Part shown: piece after piece, positions 33,715 through 46,620 of the stretch
Position numbering within the stretch: the first letter of the stretch is position 1
Layout: each line of letters begins with the position of its first letter
Origin: Silene conica
Taxonomy: Eukaryota > Streptophyta > Magnoliopsida > Caryophyllales > Caryophyllaceae
NCBI GenBank assembly: GCA_029255685.2
Contig: CM055312.2
Coordinates: 53,850,202 to 53,914,201 of the forward strand
Direction: 5' to 3'
Length of the DNA: 64,000 nucleotides
Notes under the pieces: model-generated
Told to the model about the DNA's origin: nothing
Database searches by the model: none
Seen by the model: only the letters and a program-made list of their open reading frames with translations
Position numbers and translations under genes: made by a program

Positions 33715-36700
33715 AATCACCCCATCTTTCAAAAAGTTTCGTCCTCGAAACTTGAAAAAGAAGTAAGTACGAAAACAACTTTAACTACCAAAACGTACTA
33801 CCCGGATTATGGTAACCCAAAACTTTATCTTTCAAAAAGGTTTCAAGTAGAATAGATTCCAAGGCATGAGTATTCGTCAATGGACATTGGGATTCTCGTT
33901 ACGTATTCAAGAGTCCGACGTTCCAAATCTGAGACAAGTTCCAAAAATTAAATCAAATAAAGTTCAAAATTTAGATTGATTCGGTGTTGATAAGCACAAC
34001 ACAGGTTATCAGACGTCTCCAATAACAAGTTTCAGTGGCAATCAACGCTGAAATCCATCAAAGTTGTAAAACATTCGGCCCTTTAAAACCAAATTTCCTT
34101 CAAAATCAACCTTTATTCTCAAATCCCCGAAAGAATAAGATAGTTACAATGACAAAAGGTTACTTCCAACGGAAGAGGAAGTACTTTCAAACTTTGGAAA
34201 CAAATAGGATTCTCCGTCCAAAACTGCAACTTTTAGGGTTAACAATAGGAAACCATTCCAAAAACGGTCAAATTTAAATTCCTCAAATCAGTAAAGTTTT
34301 AAAAGTTCCACAAGTTTACTATCGACAAAAAGGAAACCAAATTCTTAACGATTACGGTAGGCACCGAGATAACCATTCGAATTACTATTAACACGATAAT
34401 CAAGAAATTTCGTTTTCGCAACTAACAGAGCATAAGGGAAGGATCGAAGGAATGAAACAACCAGGTTAGAGGTCAAGGAAGACGGTAACTCTTGCCAAAC
34501 ATGGGGTCACTAACCACTCAATCCATAATCAAGGCATCGTTACAACGATTCCTAATATATCCCAAGAAGGACACTTCAAGTGATCTCTAGGCTCTCAATG
34601 GTTTCACGATCCCTCTTACCATTATCTCATCCACATAACAAGGCATTTCCTCACTCGCGGTAGAAACTTAAGCTCATATTCCAGATCAAGGTTTGCACAC
34701 TTACGAAATTATAAACCAAAAATTTCATTATAACATCAAAGTCCAAAAATTAGGACACCGGACTCTCTACACCATGACTCTTCCTAATCAGATAGGCCAT
34801 AACCAAATCATCTATAACCTTTAGTCCTACACATTTCAATTTCATCAAATTCATTCCACAGGCATCTCGAGATCCTTAAATCCCAAATTTTATTACCATA
34901 GTGAACATTCAAGTTAAGGCCTTACTAGAGTAACAACTTCTAAATCCTCTGGTTTCTAACCACTTACCCACAGTATACATTCAGAGAGAAGTTCCGAAGA
35001 AGTAACAACTTTCACTCCTACAGTTTCCATAAGACTTAGTCATTCACATTCCGAGATTTCCCAAATGGTATTTATGAACACTTATAAGTCGCAAATCTCT
35101 ATACTATGATCACCTCAAACATCAATAGCTTCCTGTCAACCACTCCTGAAGTATTATTAAGCCAACATGCTTCCCTTATCCAACAAGCTATTAAAAACGA
35201 TCCACCTAGCCAGGGTGCATCTCTAAATTCCATTAAGTATCCCAATAGGTAAACGTTGAGGTTCCATAAGTAACTTAAGGTCAACACTCAGTCAGCTCTA
35301 TAAGTCCACTTGTAAATGTCTTAACATCCTCACACCGTTACCAATAACTCTCGTTCCTCAAGTATGTGGTCCTTTATGCAATTAAGTGATTCCTCAAGAT
35401 CAAGTAGCACTAACTTACATAATTCATCCATTTAACCACATCATCATCATCTTAAGCATGTACCTCCAAAATCACCTAGGACTCTAAGTATCGTATTTAA
35501 ATCCTCAAATGGTACTTCCAAATCTATAAATACCACTTATACATCTAACCTTCAAACATGAAACTCTCAAGACGGCCCACTTATCCAATATCATCCGAAT
35601 ATTATTACCATAAACTTTCTCAACCAAATTTTGTCAACGCAAAGCCAAGCATTCCTCAACGCAGGTATCACTATTGCAAGAACAATTCGACCTCGCCACT
35701 AATCTAGGTAAAAGGGACAAGGCTCACAGAAGATAAGATTAGATGAGATACGAACTTCAGGGGTAAACACGACACTGGTCTCGAGAGAGACACACGGGAA
35801 TCGGCTCGAGGCACGACGGCATGACAAGGTACGAAACCTTAGGCTATGGACCCCAATCAAAGTTGAAGCCAAGAGCAGACGGAGAAGCAGAGGAGAAGAA
35901 AGGAGAGAAGCGACGTGAAAGGAACGATTGCGGAATCTTCCAAGGTGCGGGTCTCTCACTATTCTCGCGGGGTTCTCACTTCTTACTTTCCAAATCAAGT
36001 CATTCCATTATCGGTTCTCACGAACAATTCCTCCAATGATTTATATACCCTAATCTTCCAAACTCTAAACGATATCATCATTACAACTACCTATTCCCAA
36101 AAGTTTGAGATGTCTCATCTCTGCTAGTCCCTCAAATGACAATTTAACAACACTTTCAGGTCATCACCCCTATATGCTATATCTACTTTAATTACCTCAC
36201 TGTCCACCAGTTAGCAATTTTTAACCATCAAGTTTCTGAACTTCCATCTCTCAATAAAGTACTTCATTCCATCCACATACTGGTGGTGCATCCTCAAATT
36301 TCTCTTAAGTTTTTCAATAAATAAACGCTAAGCTTTATTAAGCAACCTAGGGTCACATAGTGATTCACTTCCTCTAAGCTTAAGTCAACCTCTTCGAGTA
36401 TTCCACTATTATAGCAAATGATTCGTATTCCTCAACAACGAGCCTTTCTCAGCTCAATCACTCACCCAAGTCAAGTGATACTAACTCACTTCATCATCCC
36501 CTCATCATCATTAGCATCTTAAGCATATTCCTTCACGTTGCTCTATAACCTCAAATATCTTATCTAACCCCTTAAACAATACTCTTCAATCCACATATTT
36601 TAACAATCTAAGCATGATTCTCAAGATTAAGTTCCACCGAATACTAAGTATACAACTCAACCCTCAAGCAAGTACCCTACCACTCACTTTCACTCTCCCA

Positions 36701-37280
36701 ATTGGATAGACAACTAGACACTTGAATCATCAAAACATGTTTCTCGATACCTCTTAAGTTTTCCCTCCAATAACAACCTTCTCATCACACGGATTTACTA
36801 TTATACTGTGACTAGTTCCTCAAAATTCTACAAAAAGAAGATTACCTACAAGGCACCTTGAGGAAGCAAGCAACAAGGTTAAGTTGAAAAGGTATGAAGA
36901 TCTGTTCAAGTAAAATAGACAAACGTTCTAAAAGAAGGGTGTGCATCCGGAGCTATCGAAAAAGGTGATGCACAAAGAAAGAGGAGTCTCTTCAAGGCTC
37001 AGAAGCATTCTCCAACAGTAGCACGAATCCTCTATCTTCGGTAGAAACTCCGGTCTTCACCGCAAAATGGATAAGTCCACGGTTCGTCGATTGGAAGGCA
37101 ATAAAGTATTATCAATGACAATCAACAAACACGTTAGAACCTAATCAAAGCAATCATGAAACAGACTACAATTTAAGTCCTTAAATCTACCCCATCTCTC
37201 ATTCATTATTTGATTAAATGGTCAAGTTAAGGTTAGGGGCTACATGAGTGCGTCGGGAGCGATAACGCTATGATACCAAC
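33715..37280 (-). other. Non-coding internal region of H
   Basis: About 3.57 kb. The longest sense frame is ~99 codons (35699-35998), has no known domain and is shared with G (55020-55320). The left edge reads as a purine tract AAAGATGGGGTGAT next to the LTR. The right edge holds the primer site. I see no gag, protease, RT, integrase or env sequence, so this fits a LARD-type derivative. Confidence 0.75.
37266..37279 (-). other. Primer-binding site of H
   Basis: On the minus strand TGGTATCATAGC lies next to the 5' LTR. This is one change from TGGTATCAGAGC, complementary to initiator tRNA-Met. Confidence 0.75.
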
Positions 37281-37979
37281 TGTAAAACCCCTCGTGAAAG
37301 CGGAAATAGTAAACATACAAAATACTAAAAATGCAGCGGAATTAAAACTTTCTAACATAACTAAACATGCGAGGTGTCCTACTACAAAACTGAAACATAA
37401 ATAAGTACATAAGTGCAATATAAAAGCAGCCGGGGATGGTACATCCCTACAGGTACTCCAAAAACTGTATCAAAAGTCTAGAGTCTAGCTAACGCGTATG
37501 TGTAAGTCAAATCGATGAAGAGGTTCATCGCTCGCTAGCTCCATGTGAACCCTCCATCAACCATCCTGTCATGTACCTACATACATGTAAACATGTACGC
37601 CACAATCAGTGGGGAGTGACTAGAGTTCTCCTAGCCACCTTTTGTAACGACACGTAACACAGAATACAAACAACATACTCCAACATATATAAACATGTGA
37701 AGCATATAATATCAATATCTGATTCTCATATCATCATGCAATTACTAATGCAAGGCTCTCAACCAACTTCGGAAACCATTTGGAAGGAGAGCCGATTTTT
37801 CTGCCGGTTGCCCAGCCGGGGGGTCTTTCAGTCCAAACTATTTACGAAACTGACTAAAGAGTCATCCAATGCCTTGGATGAACAATTCCATAAACAAGGG
37901 ACTATACTCATCAATATTAACAACTATATCTGACACTGTACCAACTCTAGGCAAGCAGATATAAAACAGCAGTATAAAG

Positions 37980-38979
37980 TGTGGGGAATAAAACGTGTAT
38001 TCGCCCTTTAATTGCAGGATTATAATGAAAATTACAGTCGTGAATATTGTCATAAGATTAAAAAGCATAAGAAAAGAAGTACAACCTTTGGTCCTCGCGC
38101 AAAAGGCCTAAGAACAAGAATTAACACAAATTCCCTCCTATAACTTGCACCCAAGACTTAGAATGAGACGAGGCCGCGTGTGCTAGAAATCCTCTCCAAC
38201 TGCCTTGCAATATTGGGAGAGCTATTGAGTTTTAGATGTGAGATCTGAGGTTTTGGGAGAAGAATGCTCTCAAAACCCTAATTTTTACCTTGAGATTATT
38301 TCAACAGTGCAACAAGAGTAGTCTACATAAGGAGAAGGACTCTCCTTATGTAGCCTCTTGTTTCGGCCGAAATAGGGTTTGGGTAGGAGTGGGCTTTCCA
38401 CTCTTACCTTATCCCAATGCTTGATTCGACCCAATTGCTTAAATATAATTCGTGGGTTTATAATTATAAATCGTAACATGTTATCAGATATTAATACAGT
38501 CGATATATTAATAACGGTCTGATAAAATACGATATTGTATAATTACCCAAATTAATATAACTGTTTATATTAATTCGCGAATACAATATTTAATTAAATA
38601 TAACTGTTTATATTTAATTTACGAATTAATCTTGTAATCCGTATTAGCTAAAATTATTTAATCCGTATTAAATAATAATCTCAACATCTTATTGACTAAT
38701 TTATTAGTCAATACCTCTGACTAACTGTTTAGTCGTATCCGGCAAAATGTGACTGTATTTTCATACCTTCACATCTCTCAAACGTGTCCTATAGGTGTGA
38801 CGTATAGGGACCAGTTGCTCACCGCCATCCGTATGACAATAACGTCAAACTTATCTAGCAAGCCAACCGTTATTGATAAACGTGGATCAACTGGTAATAA
38901 TACAAAAGTATGCCCTTGTGATCCTTAAAGAGATTTAATAAGTCATTGTACTTAATTGTCAAGGACACCAGCCCCAACA
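37980..38979 (-). repeat. 3' LTR of A2
   Basis: 1000 bp, TGTGGGGAATAAAACG to CCAGCCCCAACA on the plus strand. The stem TACATAAGGAGA / TCTCCTTATGTA is at 38324-38352. Confidence 0.96.
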
Positions 38980-39841
38980 ATCTCCCACTTGTCCGTACAA
39001 GGGTATGTGCAATGACGTTATCACACTACATGTGGAGGACACAAGCTCCAACAAACTCCCACTTGTCCGTACAAGTGTAGGTGCGATAACCGATTCTCAT
39101 ATCCTTCTAAAATTTCTCCCACTCAATGTAAGACAATTTGCAAATCCGCATTCGCAAAGGTCGTATCTCACAAGCGATCTGTATCAAGAGTGGTTTCCCC
39201 GACTAGAGAGTAACTTAACTGATAAAACGAATCTGTATTCGAGCATGGCCATGCATTTCAGTTACTACTCCTCGAGTGGCCCTGAGAAATGATAAAATCC
39301 TGATAAGGGTTTGGATATTTCCCTCAACTCGAATCCTGCCGATATCGCCCAACATGAAATAACCCAGAAAAAATCCTCTTGGCCCCTGTTACGGTGACCG
39401 TGGGAAAGAAACCAAAGTTACCCAAAATCTGTCTTAATCTCAAGAAACAGTTGAAAGTCAAAAGACTCGACTCTAAGGAACACTATGGAGGTCCTATCCA
39501 CGACCTGGCACCCAATGTTATAAAACATTTAGGACTCCATAACGCTTTCACGGGGTGTCCTACGAGATATCCGTATAACTCGCCTTTGTGATTGGTCAGT
39601 CAGCCGCGTGACTTATGGCTCGTTGAACCCACCATCAACCAACGTCACAAAATGATTACCTGAGTTATCAGCTCAAGTGGGTAATCAAGGACCAAAACGA
39701 TGTAATGTTAATCAGTTCACTTTGTGGTGTTCAAAATTGGTGTACAATTCCACATGAGAAACAAAACATTTTATATCATAACAATAAGGTTGAATAGAGT
39801 ACACGAGAAAATGAATTATTACATGAATTCATAAAAGAGTA
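38980..39841 (-). other. 3' non-coding region of A2
   Basis: Same layout as in A: two purine tracts (reverse complement CTCCCACTTGT) near 38981 and 39055, with a family D-like LTR head between them. Frames opposite to gag-pol at 39005-39292 and 39379-39591 match those in A. Confidence 0.75.
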
Positions 39842-42800
39842 CTACAACTTAGGAACACATCCAATTCCCATGGAATGAATGTGCCCTTCATGCTTATCAC
39901 GTGGTAATGCTTTTGTGAGAGGATCAGCTATGGTGTCATCCGTAGCGATCTTATCAATGAAAATCTCCTTTTGCTCCACGTAATCTCTGATTAGATGAGC
40001 TTTCCGTTGTACATGTCTAGCCTTGCTGCTAGACTTATGCTCCTTAGCTTGGAAGATGGCACCGCTATTGTCACAATAAACGGTGATTGGGTCATTCGAA
40101 CTAGGCACTACCGAGAGTCCTTGTAAGAATTGACGCATCCATATTGCTTCCTTAGCTGCTTCTGAGGCGGCATAGTACTCGGACTCAGTCGTAGAATCTG
40201 CTGTAACACTCTGTTTAGAACTTTTCCAGCTGACAGCAGCGCCATTAAGAGTAAAAACGAATCCAGACTGAGATTTCGAGTCATCTCGATCCGTTTGGAA
40301 GCTAGCATCTGCGTAACCCGTGGCGCAGAGCGTCGAGTCGCCTCCGTAAGTCAATCCCCAATCTTTAGTCCTCCGTAGGTACTTAAGAATGTTTTTCACG
40401 GCCATCCAGTGTTGTTCACCTGGATGAGCTTGGAATCGACTTGTCATACTCAATGCATATGCAACGTCTGGACGTGTGCATATCATGGCATACATGATCG
40501 ATCCTATTGCCGAAGCATAAGGAATCCGACTCATGCGCTCTTTCTCTTCCAATGTCTTAGCTTCTTGAGACTTGTTCAAGTGAAGCCCAGTAGTCATAGG
40601 AAGGAACCCTTTCTTGGAGTTCGTCATGCTGAATCTCTCTAGAATCTTATCTATGTAAGGCTCCTGACTGAGAGACAACATCCATCGTGATCTATCCCTG
40701 TAGATACGGATGCCCAAAATTCTTTGTGCCTCTCCCAGATCTTTCATCTGGAAATGGTTTTTCAACCATGCTTTAACCGAAGATAAGAGAGGTATGTCAT
40801 TCCCAATCAAGAGTATGTCGTCGACATACAGTACTAGGAATACAATCTTGCTCCCACTCGACTTGATATAGAGACATGGTACCTCGACTGATCGAATGAA
40901 GCCATTCTCTTTTATCACTTGGTCGAAGCGATGATTCCAACTCCGCGATGCTTGCTTAAGTCCATAGATGGAACGCTTAAGCTTGCAAACTTTCTTAGGA
41001 TGTGCTGGATCGATAAAACCCTCAGGTTGTACCATGTACAACTCTTCCTCCAAATAACCGTTTAAGAAGGCGGTTTTAACGTCCATTTGCCATATTTCAT
41101 AATCATGAAATGCGGCGATCGCTAAGATAATCCGAATGGAACGTAGCATGACTACGGGTGCAAAGATCTCATCATAGTGCAAGCCTGGCACTTGAGTGAA
41201 ACCTTTAGCAACTAGTATAGCCTTGTGGATGTCTTGTTGTCCTTCCACGGCATGCTTTATCTTGTAAAGCCATTTGCATTGAAGGGGACGTACCTTTGCA
41301 GGTAAGTCCACAAGATCCCACACGTTGTTCTCATACATGGAGTCCATCTCGGATTGCATGGCTTCTAGCCATAGCTTTGAGTCAGAACTAGTCATGGCAC
41401 CTTGATAGGTTTTGGGTTCATTACCCTCTAGGAGTAAGACGTCATCTGTATCATGTTCCTCGACCATACCAATGTATCTGTCCGGTGGAATAGAGACTCT
41501 TCCCGACCTCCTAGGTTCCTCAGGAATATCTACCGCAGCCTCGGTTGAAGGAACTGTTTCCTCCAATGGTTGCTCGGTAGTTGGTTCTTGAACCTCCGAT
41601 AACTCGAAGGTTCTATTACTCGACTTGTTCTCTAGAAATTCTTTCTCTAAGAACGTCGCACTAGCCGCAACAAAAACACGTTGTTCGGTAGGCGAGTAGA
41701 AGTAATGACCAAAAGTTCCCTTTGGATAGCCTATAAAGTATGTTTTGACCGATCGAGGGCCGAGCTTATCCTCGTGTCTCCACTTGACATAAGCCTCGCA
41801 GCCCCAAACCCGAATAAAGGACAAGTTAGGGACCGTTCCCTTCCATAATTCGTATGGAGTCTTGTCAACAGCTTTAGACGGACTTCGGTTAAGTATTAGA
41901 GCGGCTGACAAAAGAGCATAGCCCCATAATGAATCAGGCACAACGGTGTGACTCATCATGGATCGAACCATATCAAGTAAAGTTCGATTTCTCCGTTCGG
42001 ACACACCATTTAATTGTGGTGTTCCAGGTGGAGTCAACTGTAGCACGATCCCACAGTCTTTAAGGTGTTGATCAAACTCGTGTGAAAGATACTCACCACC
42101 ACGATCTGAACGTAGTGCTTTAATCTTTCTACCCAGCTGGTTCTGTACCCGATTCTGGTATTCTTTGAACTTGTCAAAGGATTCACTTTTATGCTTCATT
42201 AAATAGACATAGCCATATCTACTTAAATCGTTCGTGAAAGTGATGAAATACCTATAGCCTTCTCGTGCGTTGATCGACATAGGGCCACATACGTCCGTAT
42301 GTATGAGTCCTAATAGGTCGGCAGCGCGCATTCCAACACCTTTGAAGGAAATTCGAGTCATTTTGCCGATGAGACATGATTCACACGTGCCATATGATTC
42401 GAAATCAAAGGGAGATATAGCTCCATTCTGTATGAGCTGTTTCACGCGTTTCTCATTTATGTGTCCCATACGACAATGCCATAGGTAAGTTTGATCTTTG
42501 TCACCTACCTTTAATCTCTTGTTATTCACATGTAATATCTCGGTAGTTTGATCTAAAACATAAATTCCATTCATGGAAACTGCCTTGCCATATATCATAT
42601 TGTGTAAGGAGAAAATACAGCTATTATTCTCTATTACAAATGAAAAGCCGAGTTTGTCAAGTGCAGAAACTGAAATAATGTTTTTGGATAAACTAGGAAC
42701 ATAATAACAGCTATATAAAAATAACTCGAATCCACTTGGAAGCTGGATCACGTATGTTCCCTTCGAGACTGCAGCAACGCGTGCTCCATTCCCGACTCGC

Positions 42801-43873
42801 AGGTCCACCTCACCCTTGATTAGGGGTTCTTGGTTTCGGAGGCCCTGCACATGATTACATAGATGAGAACCACAACCAGTATCAAGTACCCAAGTTCCGC
42901 AACTTGCATGGTTAATCTCAATCTTGTGAATAAAAGAAGAAGAAGACATACCAACAGGAGTAACACGGCCTGCTTTAATGTCCTCCCGATACACGGGGCA
43001 GGAGCGCCTCCAATGCCCAGTCTTGTGGCAATGGTGACATTCCATGCTTGTATCCTTGCTCTTTGTCTTGCCCTGTGAGTTGCTTGACTCACCTGGCCCA
43101 CTCTTAGCAAATCCTGGTTTCTTGAACCTGGGCTTACCTACTGCTAGGTCGCCCTGAGCTTTAGCCTTCCCTTTACCTTTTCCCTTACTGGCGATCATGA
43201 GAACATCCTGCTTCACGCTCCCACTTAATTTCAGATCCTTCTCAGTCTGTACGAGAAGGGAGTGGAGCTCATGAGGAGTCTTCTTCATGTCGTTCATGTA
43301 ATAGTTGGCCCTAAAGAGGGCGAACCCATCATGAAGTGAATGAAGCATTCGATCAACGATTATGTTCTCACTGATCTTGCAGTTTAGGGCCTCCAGTTTC
43401 TCGATATTCTCAATCATGTGAAGAATATGTGGGCTAACAGCTTGGCCCTTCTGGAGTTTCGCCTCAAAGAAGCGACAGGTATGCTCATATGAAACGATTC
43501 TCGGAGCCTTTGAGAATTCGTTAGTGAGCGTGGTGAAAATCTTGTTTGCACCATGGGTTATGAAGCGTCTTTGCAAATTGGATTCCATTGCATAGATGAG
43601 TACGTTCTTTATCGCACCCGCTTCCATGACGAAGTCGCTATGAGCGCGAACATCGTTGGCTCTAGCTCCAGTTCCTGGGTGTGCCGGAATTGGCTCAGTT
43701 AAATACTTAAGCTTTCCGTCAGCAATGGCAGCATTCCGTAGTGCTGCCTCCCAGTCAGAGAAGTTTGACCCATCATTCCTCAGTCTAGTAGACTGATTCA
43801 TGGAGTCCATGAAGGCCTTTAGCCAGGATTCACGTGCTAGCTTGGCACTTGGCATTGGGTCTTCACCAGCCAT
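39842..43873 (-). CDS. Copia gag-pol polyprotein of A2 (1343 aa)
   Basis: Same length and domain order as the polyprotein at 9914-13945: UBN2-type gag, CHHCHKTGHWRRSC knuckle at 279-292, DTG protease, GAG-pre-integrase, integrase with FTND in place of the FTDD seen in A, RT with YVDD near residue 1016, and RNase H ending VPKL. By eye it differs from A at only a few percent of residues. The frame looks whole. It would be made from the element's own RNA, starting in the 5' LTR at 45621-46620. Confidence 0.96.
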   Translation of the reverse strand: MAGEDPMPSAKLARESWLKAFMDSMNQSTRLRNDGSNFSDWEAALRNAAIADGKLKYLTEPIPAHPGTGARANDVRAHSDFVMEAGAIKNVLIYAMESNLQRRFITHGANKIFTTLTNEFSKAPRIVSYEHTCRFFEAKLQKGQAVSPHILHMIENIEKLEALNCKISENIIVDRMLHSLHDGFALFRANYYMNDMKKTPHELHSLLVQTEKDLKLSGSVKQDVLMIASKGKGKGKAKAQGDLAVGKPRFKKPGFAKSGPGESSNSQGKTKSKDTSMECHHCHKTGHWRRSCPVYREDIKAGRVTPVGMSSSSFIHKIEINHASCGTWVLDTGCGSHLCNHVQGLRNQEPLIKGEVDLRVGNGARVAAVSKGTYVIQLPSGFELFLYSCYYVPSLSKNIISVSALDKLGFSFVIENNSCIFSLHNMIYGKAVSMNGIYVLDQTTEILHVNNKRLKVGDKDQTYLWHCRMGHINEKRVKQLIQNGAISPFDFESYGTCESCLIGKMTRISFKGVGMRAADLLGLIHTDVCGPMSINAREGYRYFITFTNDLSRYGYVYLMKHKSESFDKFKEYQNRVQNQLGRKIKALRSDRGGEYLSHEFDQHLKDCGIVLQLTPPGTPQLNGVSERRNRTLLDMVRSMMSHTVVPDSLWGYALLSAALILNRSPSKAVDKTPYELWKGTVPNLSFIRVWGCEAYVKWRHEDKLGPRSVKTYFIGYPKGTFGHYFYSPTEQRVFVAASATFLEKEFLENKSSNRTFELSEVQEPTTEQPLEETVPSTEAAVDIPEEPRRSGRVSIPPDRYIGMVEEHDTDDVLLLEGNEPKTYQGAMTSSDSKLWLEAMQSEMDSMYENNVWDLVDLPAKVRPLQCKWLYKIKHAVEGQQDIHKAILVAKGFTQVPGLHYDEIFAPVVMLRSIRIILAIAAFHDYEIWQMDVKTAFLNGYLEEELYMVQPEGFIDPAHPKKVCKLKRSIYGLKQASRSWNHRFDQVIKENGFIRSVEVPCLYIKSSGSKIVFLVLYVDDILLIGNDIPLLSSVKAWLKNHFQMKDLGEAQRILGIRIYRDRSRWMLSLSQEPYIDKILERFSMTNSKKGFLPMTTGLHLNKSQEAKTLEEKERMSRIPYASAIGSIMYAMICTRPDVAYALSMTSRFQAHPGEQHWMAVKNILKYLRRTKDWGLTYGGDSTLCATGYADASFQTDRDDSKSQSGFVFTLNGAAVSWKSSKQSVTADSTTESEYYAASEAAKEAIWMRQFLQGLSVVPSSNDPITVYCDNSGAIFQAKEHKSSSKARHVQRKAHLIRDYVEQKEIFIDKIATDDTIADPLTKALPRDKHEGHIHSMGIGCVPKL

Positions 43874-45219
43874 TTTAGTTATACAGCAGTTTTAATGAAC
43901 GTGTTCTACACTGAAAGAGAAGATAAAACAAAACCATATAAGCAACTTATTGTTGTGATTTGAGTCTATATTTAAATTTAATTTAAACTCGTAGACTCAT
44001 GCATTTATATAATTGATCTCCCTTAAGAATTATATAAACGATCCCAAGACTCAATTTCCGTATATTGATAAGCCCACAGTTTGGCTAATTCCAATCGTTG
44101 GAACTCTTGGTCGATAGATTTCCGTAAATCCTATCTATTAGTCCATCTCAGTCGCTGGAATATTATCGAGTGACCATGATGTTGAGATAAAATAAATCAT
44201 CTGTTCCCACTTACCCGACGTAGAAGGGGTCATATTATGCCTACCGACGAAGAAGGGATTCATGGGAGGCTGATTTATAAAGACTAATCTCAATTTTTGG
44301 TTATACGAGGAAGACCCCATCAACTTTTATTTATCCATATTTAAGTGAACTAAAAACTAGCATTTGCGTGAATGAATTAAATAAAGTGATGGCTTTGCAT
44401 TTGACATGTGACATCTGTATTGTCACAGAAAACTAACGCGTGACCTCTACATGAGTCAGTTTTCTGGCATGATATAGGTGGTTTGGTTTTTAGGCGGAAT
44501 ATGATGCAAGCTATTATCGATGAAAGCATAAAGATAAATGCAATAAACGTAAATAAAAGTCCTAGTGTGGCCTATCCTACCAAAATAAACATAAAACAAC
44601 TTGGAATCCACCGTTGGACCCTAGAAGCTTGTCTTGATGTTCCATCTTGGTCCTTGCAGCGGGAGTGAGCATCCGGTCTCCGTCTTGTCTTTGGTCTTCA
44701 CAAAATTACTAATTTAAATTACAAAAGTAATCCTAGATACATTCTAATTTAAATACAAAAGTAATTACATGGCAAAAACCCAAAACGGAGATTCAAGATC
44801 TCAAAATTACAAGCAAGACTGTGTCCCATCATTACGGTGACACAATCTCCTAAGGCCACACTAAGTTACAACCGTTTGCAAAAATTAAATACGTTATTGA
44901 AAGCATTCAAGGCATTCACAAGACGATAAATAAAATGCATCAACTAAATAAAATTTATACATGACATAATACTGTTATTATGATTAATAAATTTATACCA
45001 AACCACCTTTTAAGATTAAAATTATGTGACTATACCGCTTTAATCACCAATTTTAATAAACATATAATCCATTATTTTAAACTGTTTTAAAACAATATGT
45101 ATCAAAGGAGGGTGAACCGTTTCACTAAATAATATACTATTTCCGTATACAGTATATTATTTTAAGCCATGTGAAAATAAGAAAACAAGTTATTTTCGAA
45201 AAGGGAGCCCGAAACAAGA

Positions 45220-45532
45220 GCACTTGACCGAGCAGCAGAGGCACTCGATCGAGTGCCCGTGTCACTCGATCGAGTGCAGCAGGGGCTCGATCGAGTGACT
45301 CTTTAAAACGCAATCGCTGCACTTTTAAATCTAAAACGAGTTTATAACTTGGATTTAAAACGTGTAAATCATAAATAAACAGCAACAAAAGATCCACATA
45401 TTGCTAAAAATATCGATTAATTAACAATATGCAAATTATAATCGAAAACAAAATCGATTTCTCACAAAAAACTCACGCACGGGGCCTGGTACGAGAGCAC
45501 TCGATCGAGTGCAACAGGGACTCGATCGAGTG
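45220..45532 (-). repeat. CACTCGATCGAGTG palindromes in the leader of A2
   Basis: Two clusters: 45499-45532 (two copies) and 45220-45299 (three good copies and one diverged CACTTGACCGAG). The perfect 14-bp palindrome CACTCGATCGAGTG occurs at 45242-45255, 45263-45276 and 45499-45512. The clusters lie at about the same distances from the primer site as the GGTCGGTCGACC pairs of element A. Confidence 0.92.
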
Positions 45533-45606
45533 CCAAGGCTGAAAGTACGGTTTTCAAATTTTTAAAACTTATGAAAGACACAATTGTAAAATTTTCATGG
45601 CCTAAG

Positions 45607-45618
45607 GCTCTGATACCA
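45607..45618 (-). other. Primer-binding site of A2
   Basis: TGGTATCAGAGC on the minus strand, two bases from the 5' LTR. Exact match to the copia consensus complementary to initiator tRNA-Met. Confidence 0.92.
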
Positions 45619-45620
45619 CT

Positions 45621-46620
45621 TGTGGGGAATAAAACGTGTATTCGCCCTTTAATTGCAGGATTATAATGAAAATTACAGTCGTGAATATTGTTATAAGATT
45701 AAAAAGCATAAGAAAAGAAGTACAACCTTTGGTCCTCGCGCAAAAGGCCTAAGAACAGGAATTAACACAAATTCCCTCCTATAACTTGCACCCAAGACTT
45801 AGAATGAGACGAGGCCGCGTGTGCTAGAAATCCTCTCCAACTGCCTTGCAATATTGGGAGAGCTATTGAGTTTTAGATGTGAGATCTGAGGTTTTGGGAG
45901 AAGAATGCTCTCAAAACCCTAATTTTTACCTTGAGATTATTTCAACAGTGCAACAAGAGTAGTCTACATAAGGAGAAGGACTCTCCTTATGTAGCCTCTT
46001 GTTTCGGCCGAAATAGGGTTTGGGTAGGAGTGGGCTTTCCACTCTTACCTTATCCCAATGCTTGATTCGACCCAATTGCTTAAATATAATTCGTGGGTTT
46101 ATAATTATAAATCGTAACATGTTATCAGATATTAATACAGTCGATATATTAATAACGGTCTGATAAAATACGATATTGTATAATTACCCAAATTAATATA
46201 ACTGTTTATATTAATTCGCGAATACAATATTTAATTAAATATAACTATTTATATTTAATTTACGAATTAATCTTGTAATCCGTATTAGCTAAAATTATTT
46301 AATCCGTATTAAATAATAATCTCAACATCTTATTGACTAATTTATTAGTCAATACCTCCGACTAACTGTTTAGTCGTATCCGGCAAAATGTGACTGTATT
46401 TTCATACCTTCACATCTCTCAAACGTGTCCTATAGGTGTGACGTATAGGGACCAGTTGATCACCGCCATCCGTATGACAATAACGTCAAACTTATCTAGC
46501 AAGCCAACCGTTATTGATAAACGTGGATCAACTGGTAATAATACAAAAGTATGCCCTTGTGATCCTTAAAGAGATTTAATAAGTCATTGTACTTAATTGT
46601 CAAGGACACCAGCCCCAACA
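45621..46620 (-). repeat. 5' LTR of A2
   Basis: 1000 bp, followed at 46621-46625 by the target repeat TAAAG and the first unit of the H hairpin array. Confidence 0.96.

Larger units (their letters stand above)
37980..46620 (-). mobile_element. Ty1/copia LTR retrotransposon A2, looks whole
   Basis: 8641 bp on the minus strand with perfect TAAAG target-site repeats. The 1000-bp LTRs at 45621-46620 (5') and 37980-38979 (3') differ at about five sites by eye. It has a primer site, a leader of ~1.7 kb, an uninterrupted gag-pol frame and a 3' region with the doubled purine tract. No coding break is seen. Its proteins are nearly identical to those of A, but the LTRs and the leader palindromes differ more. 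By the same rate as for A the insertion is about 0.2 million years old. Confidence 0.97.
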
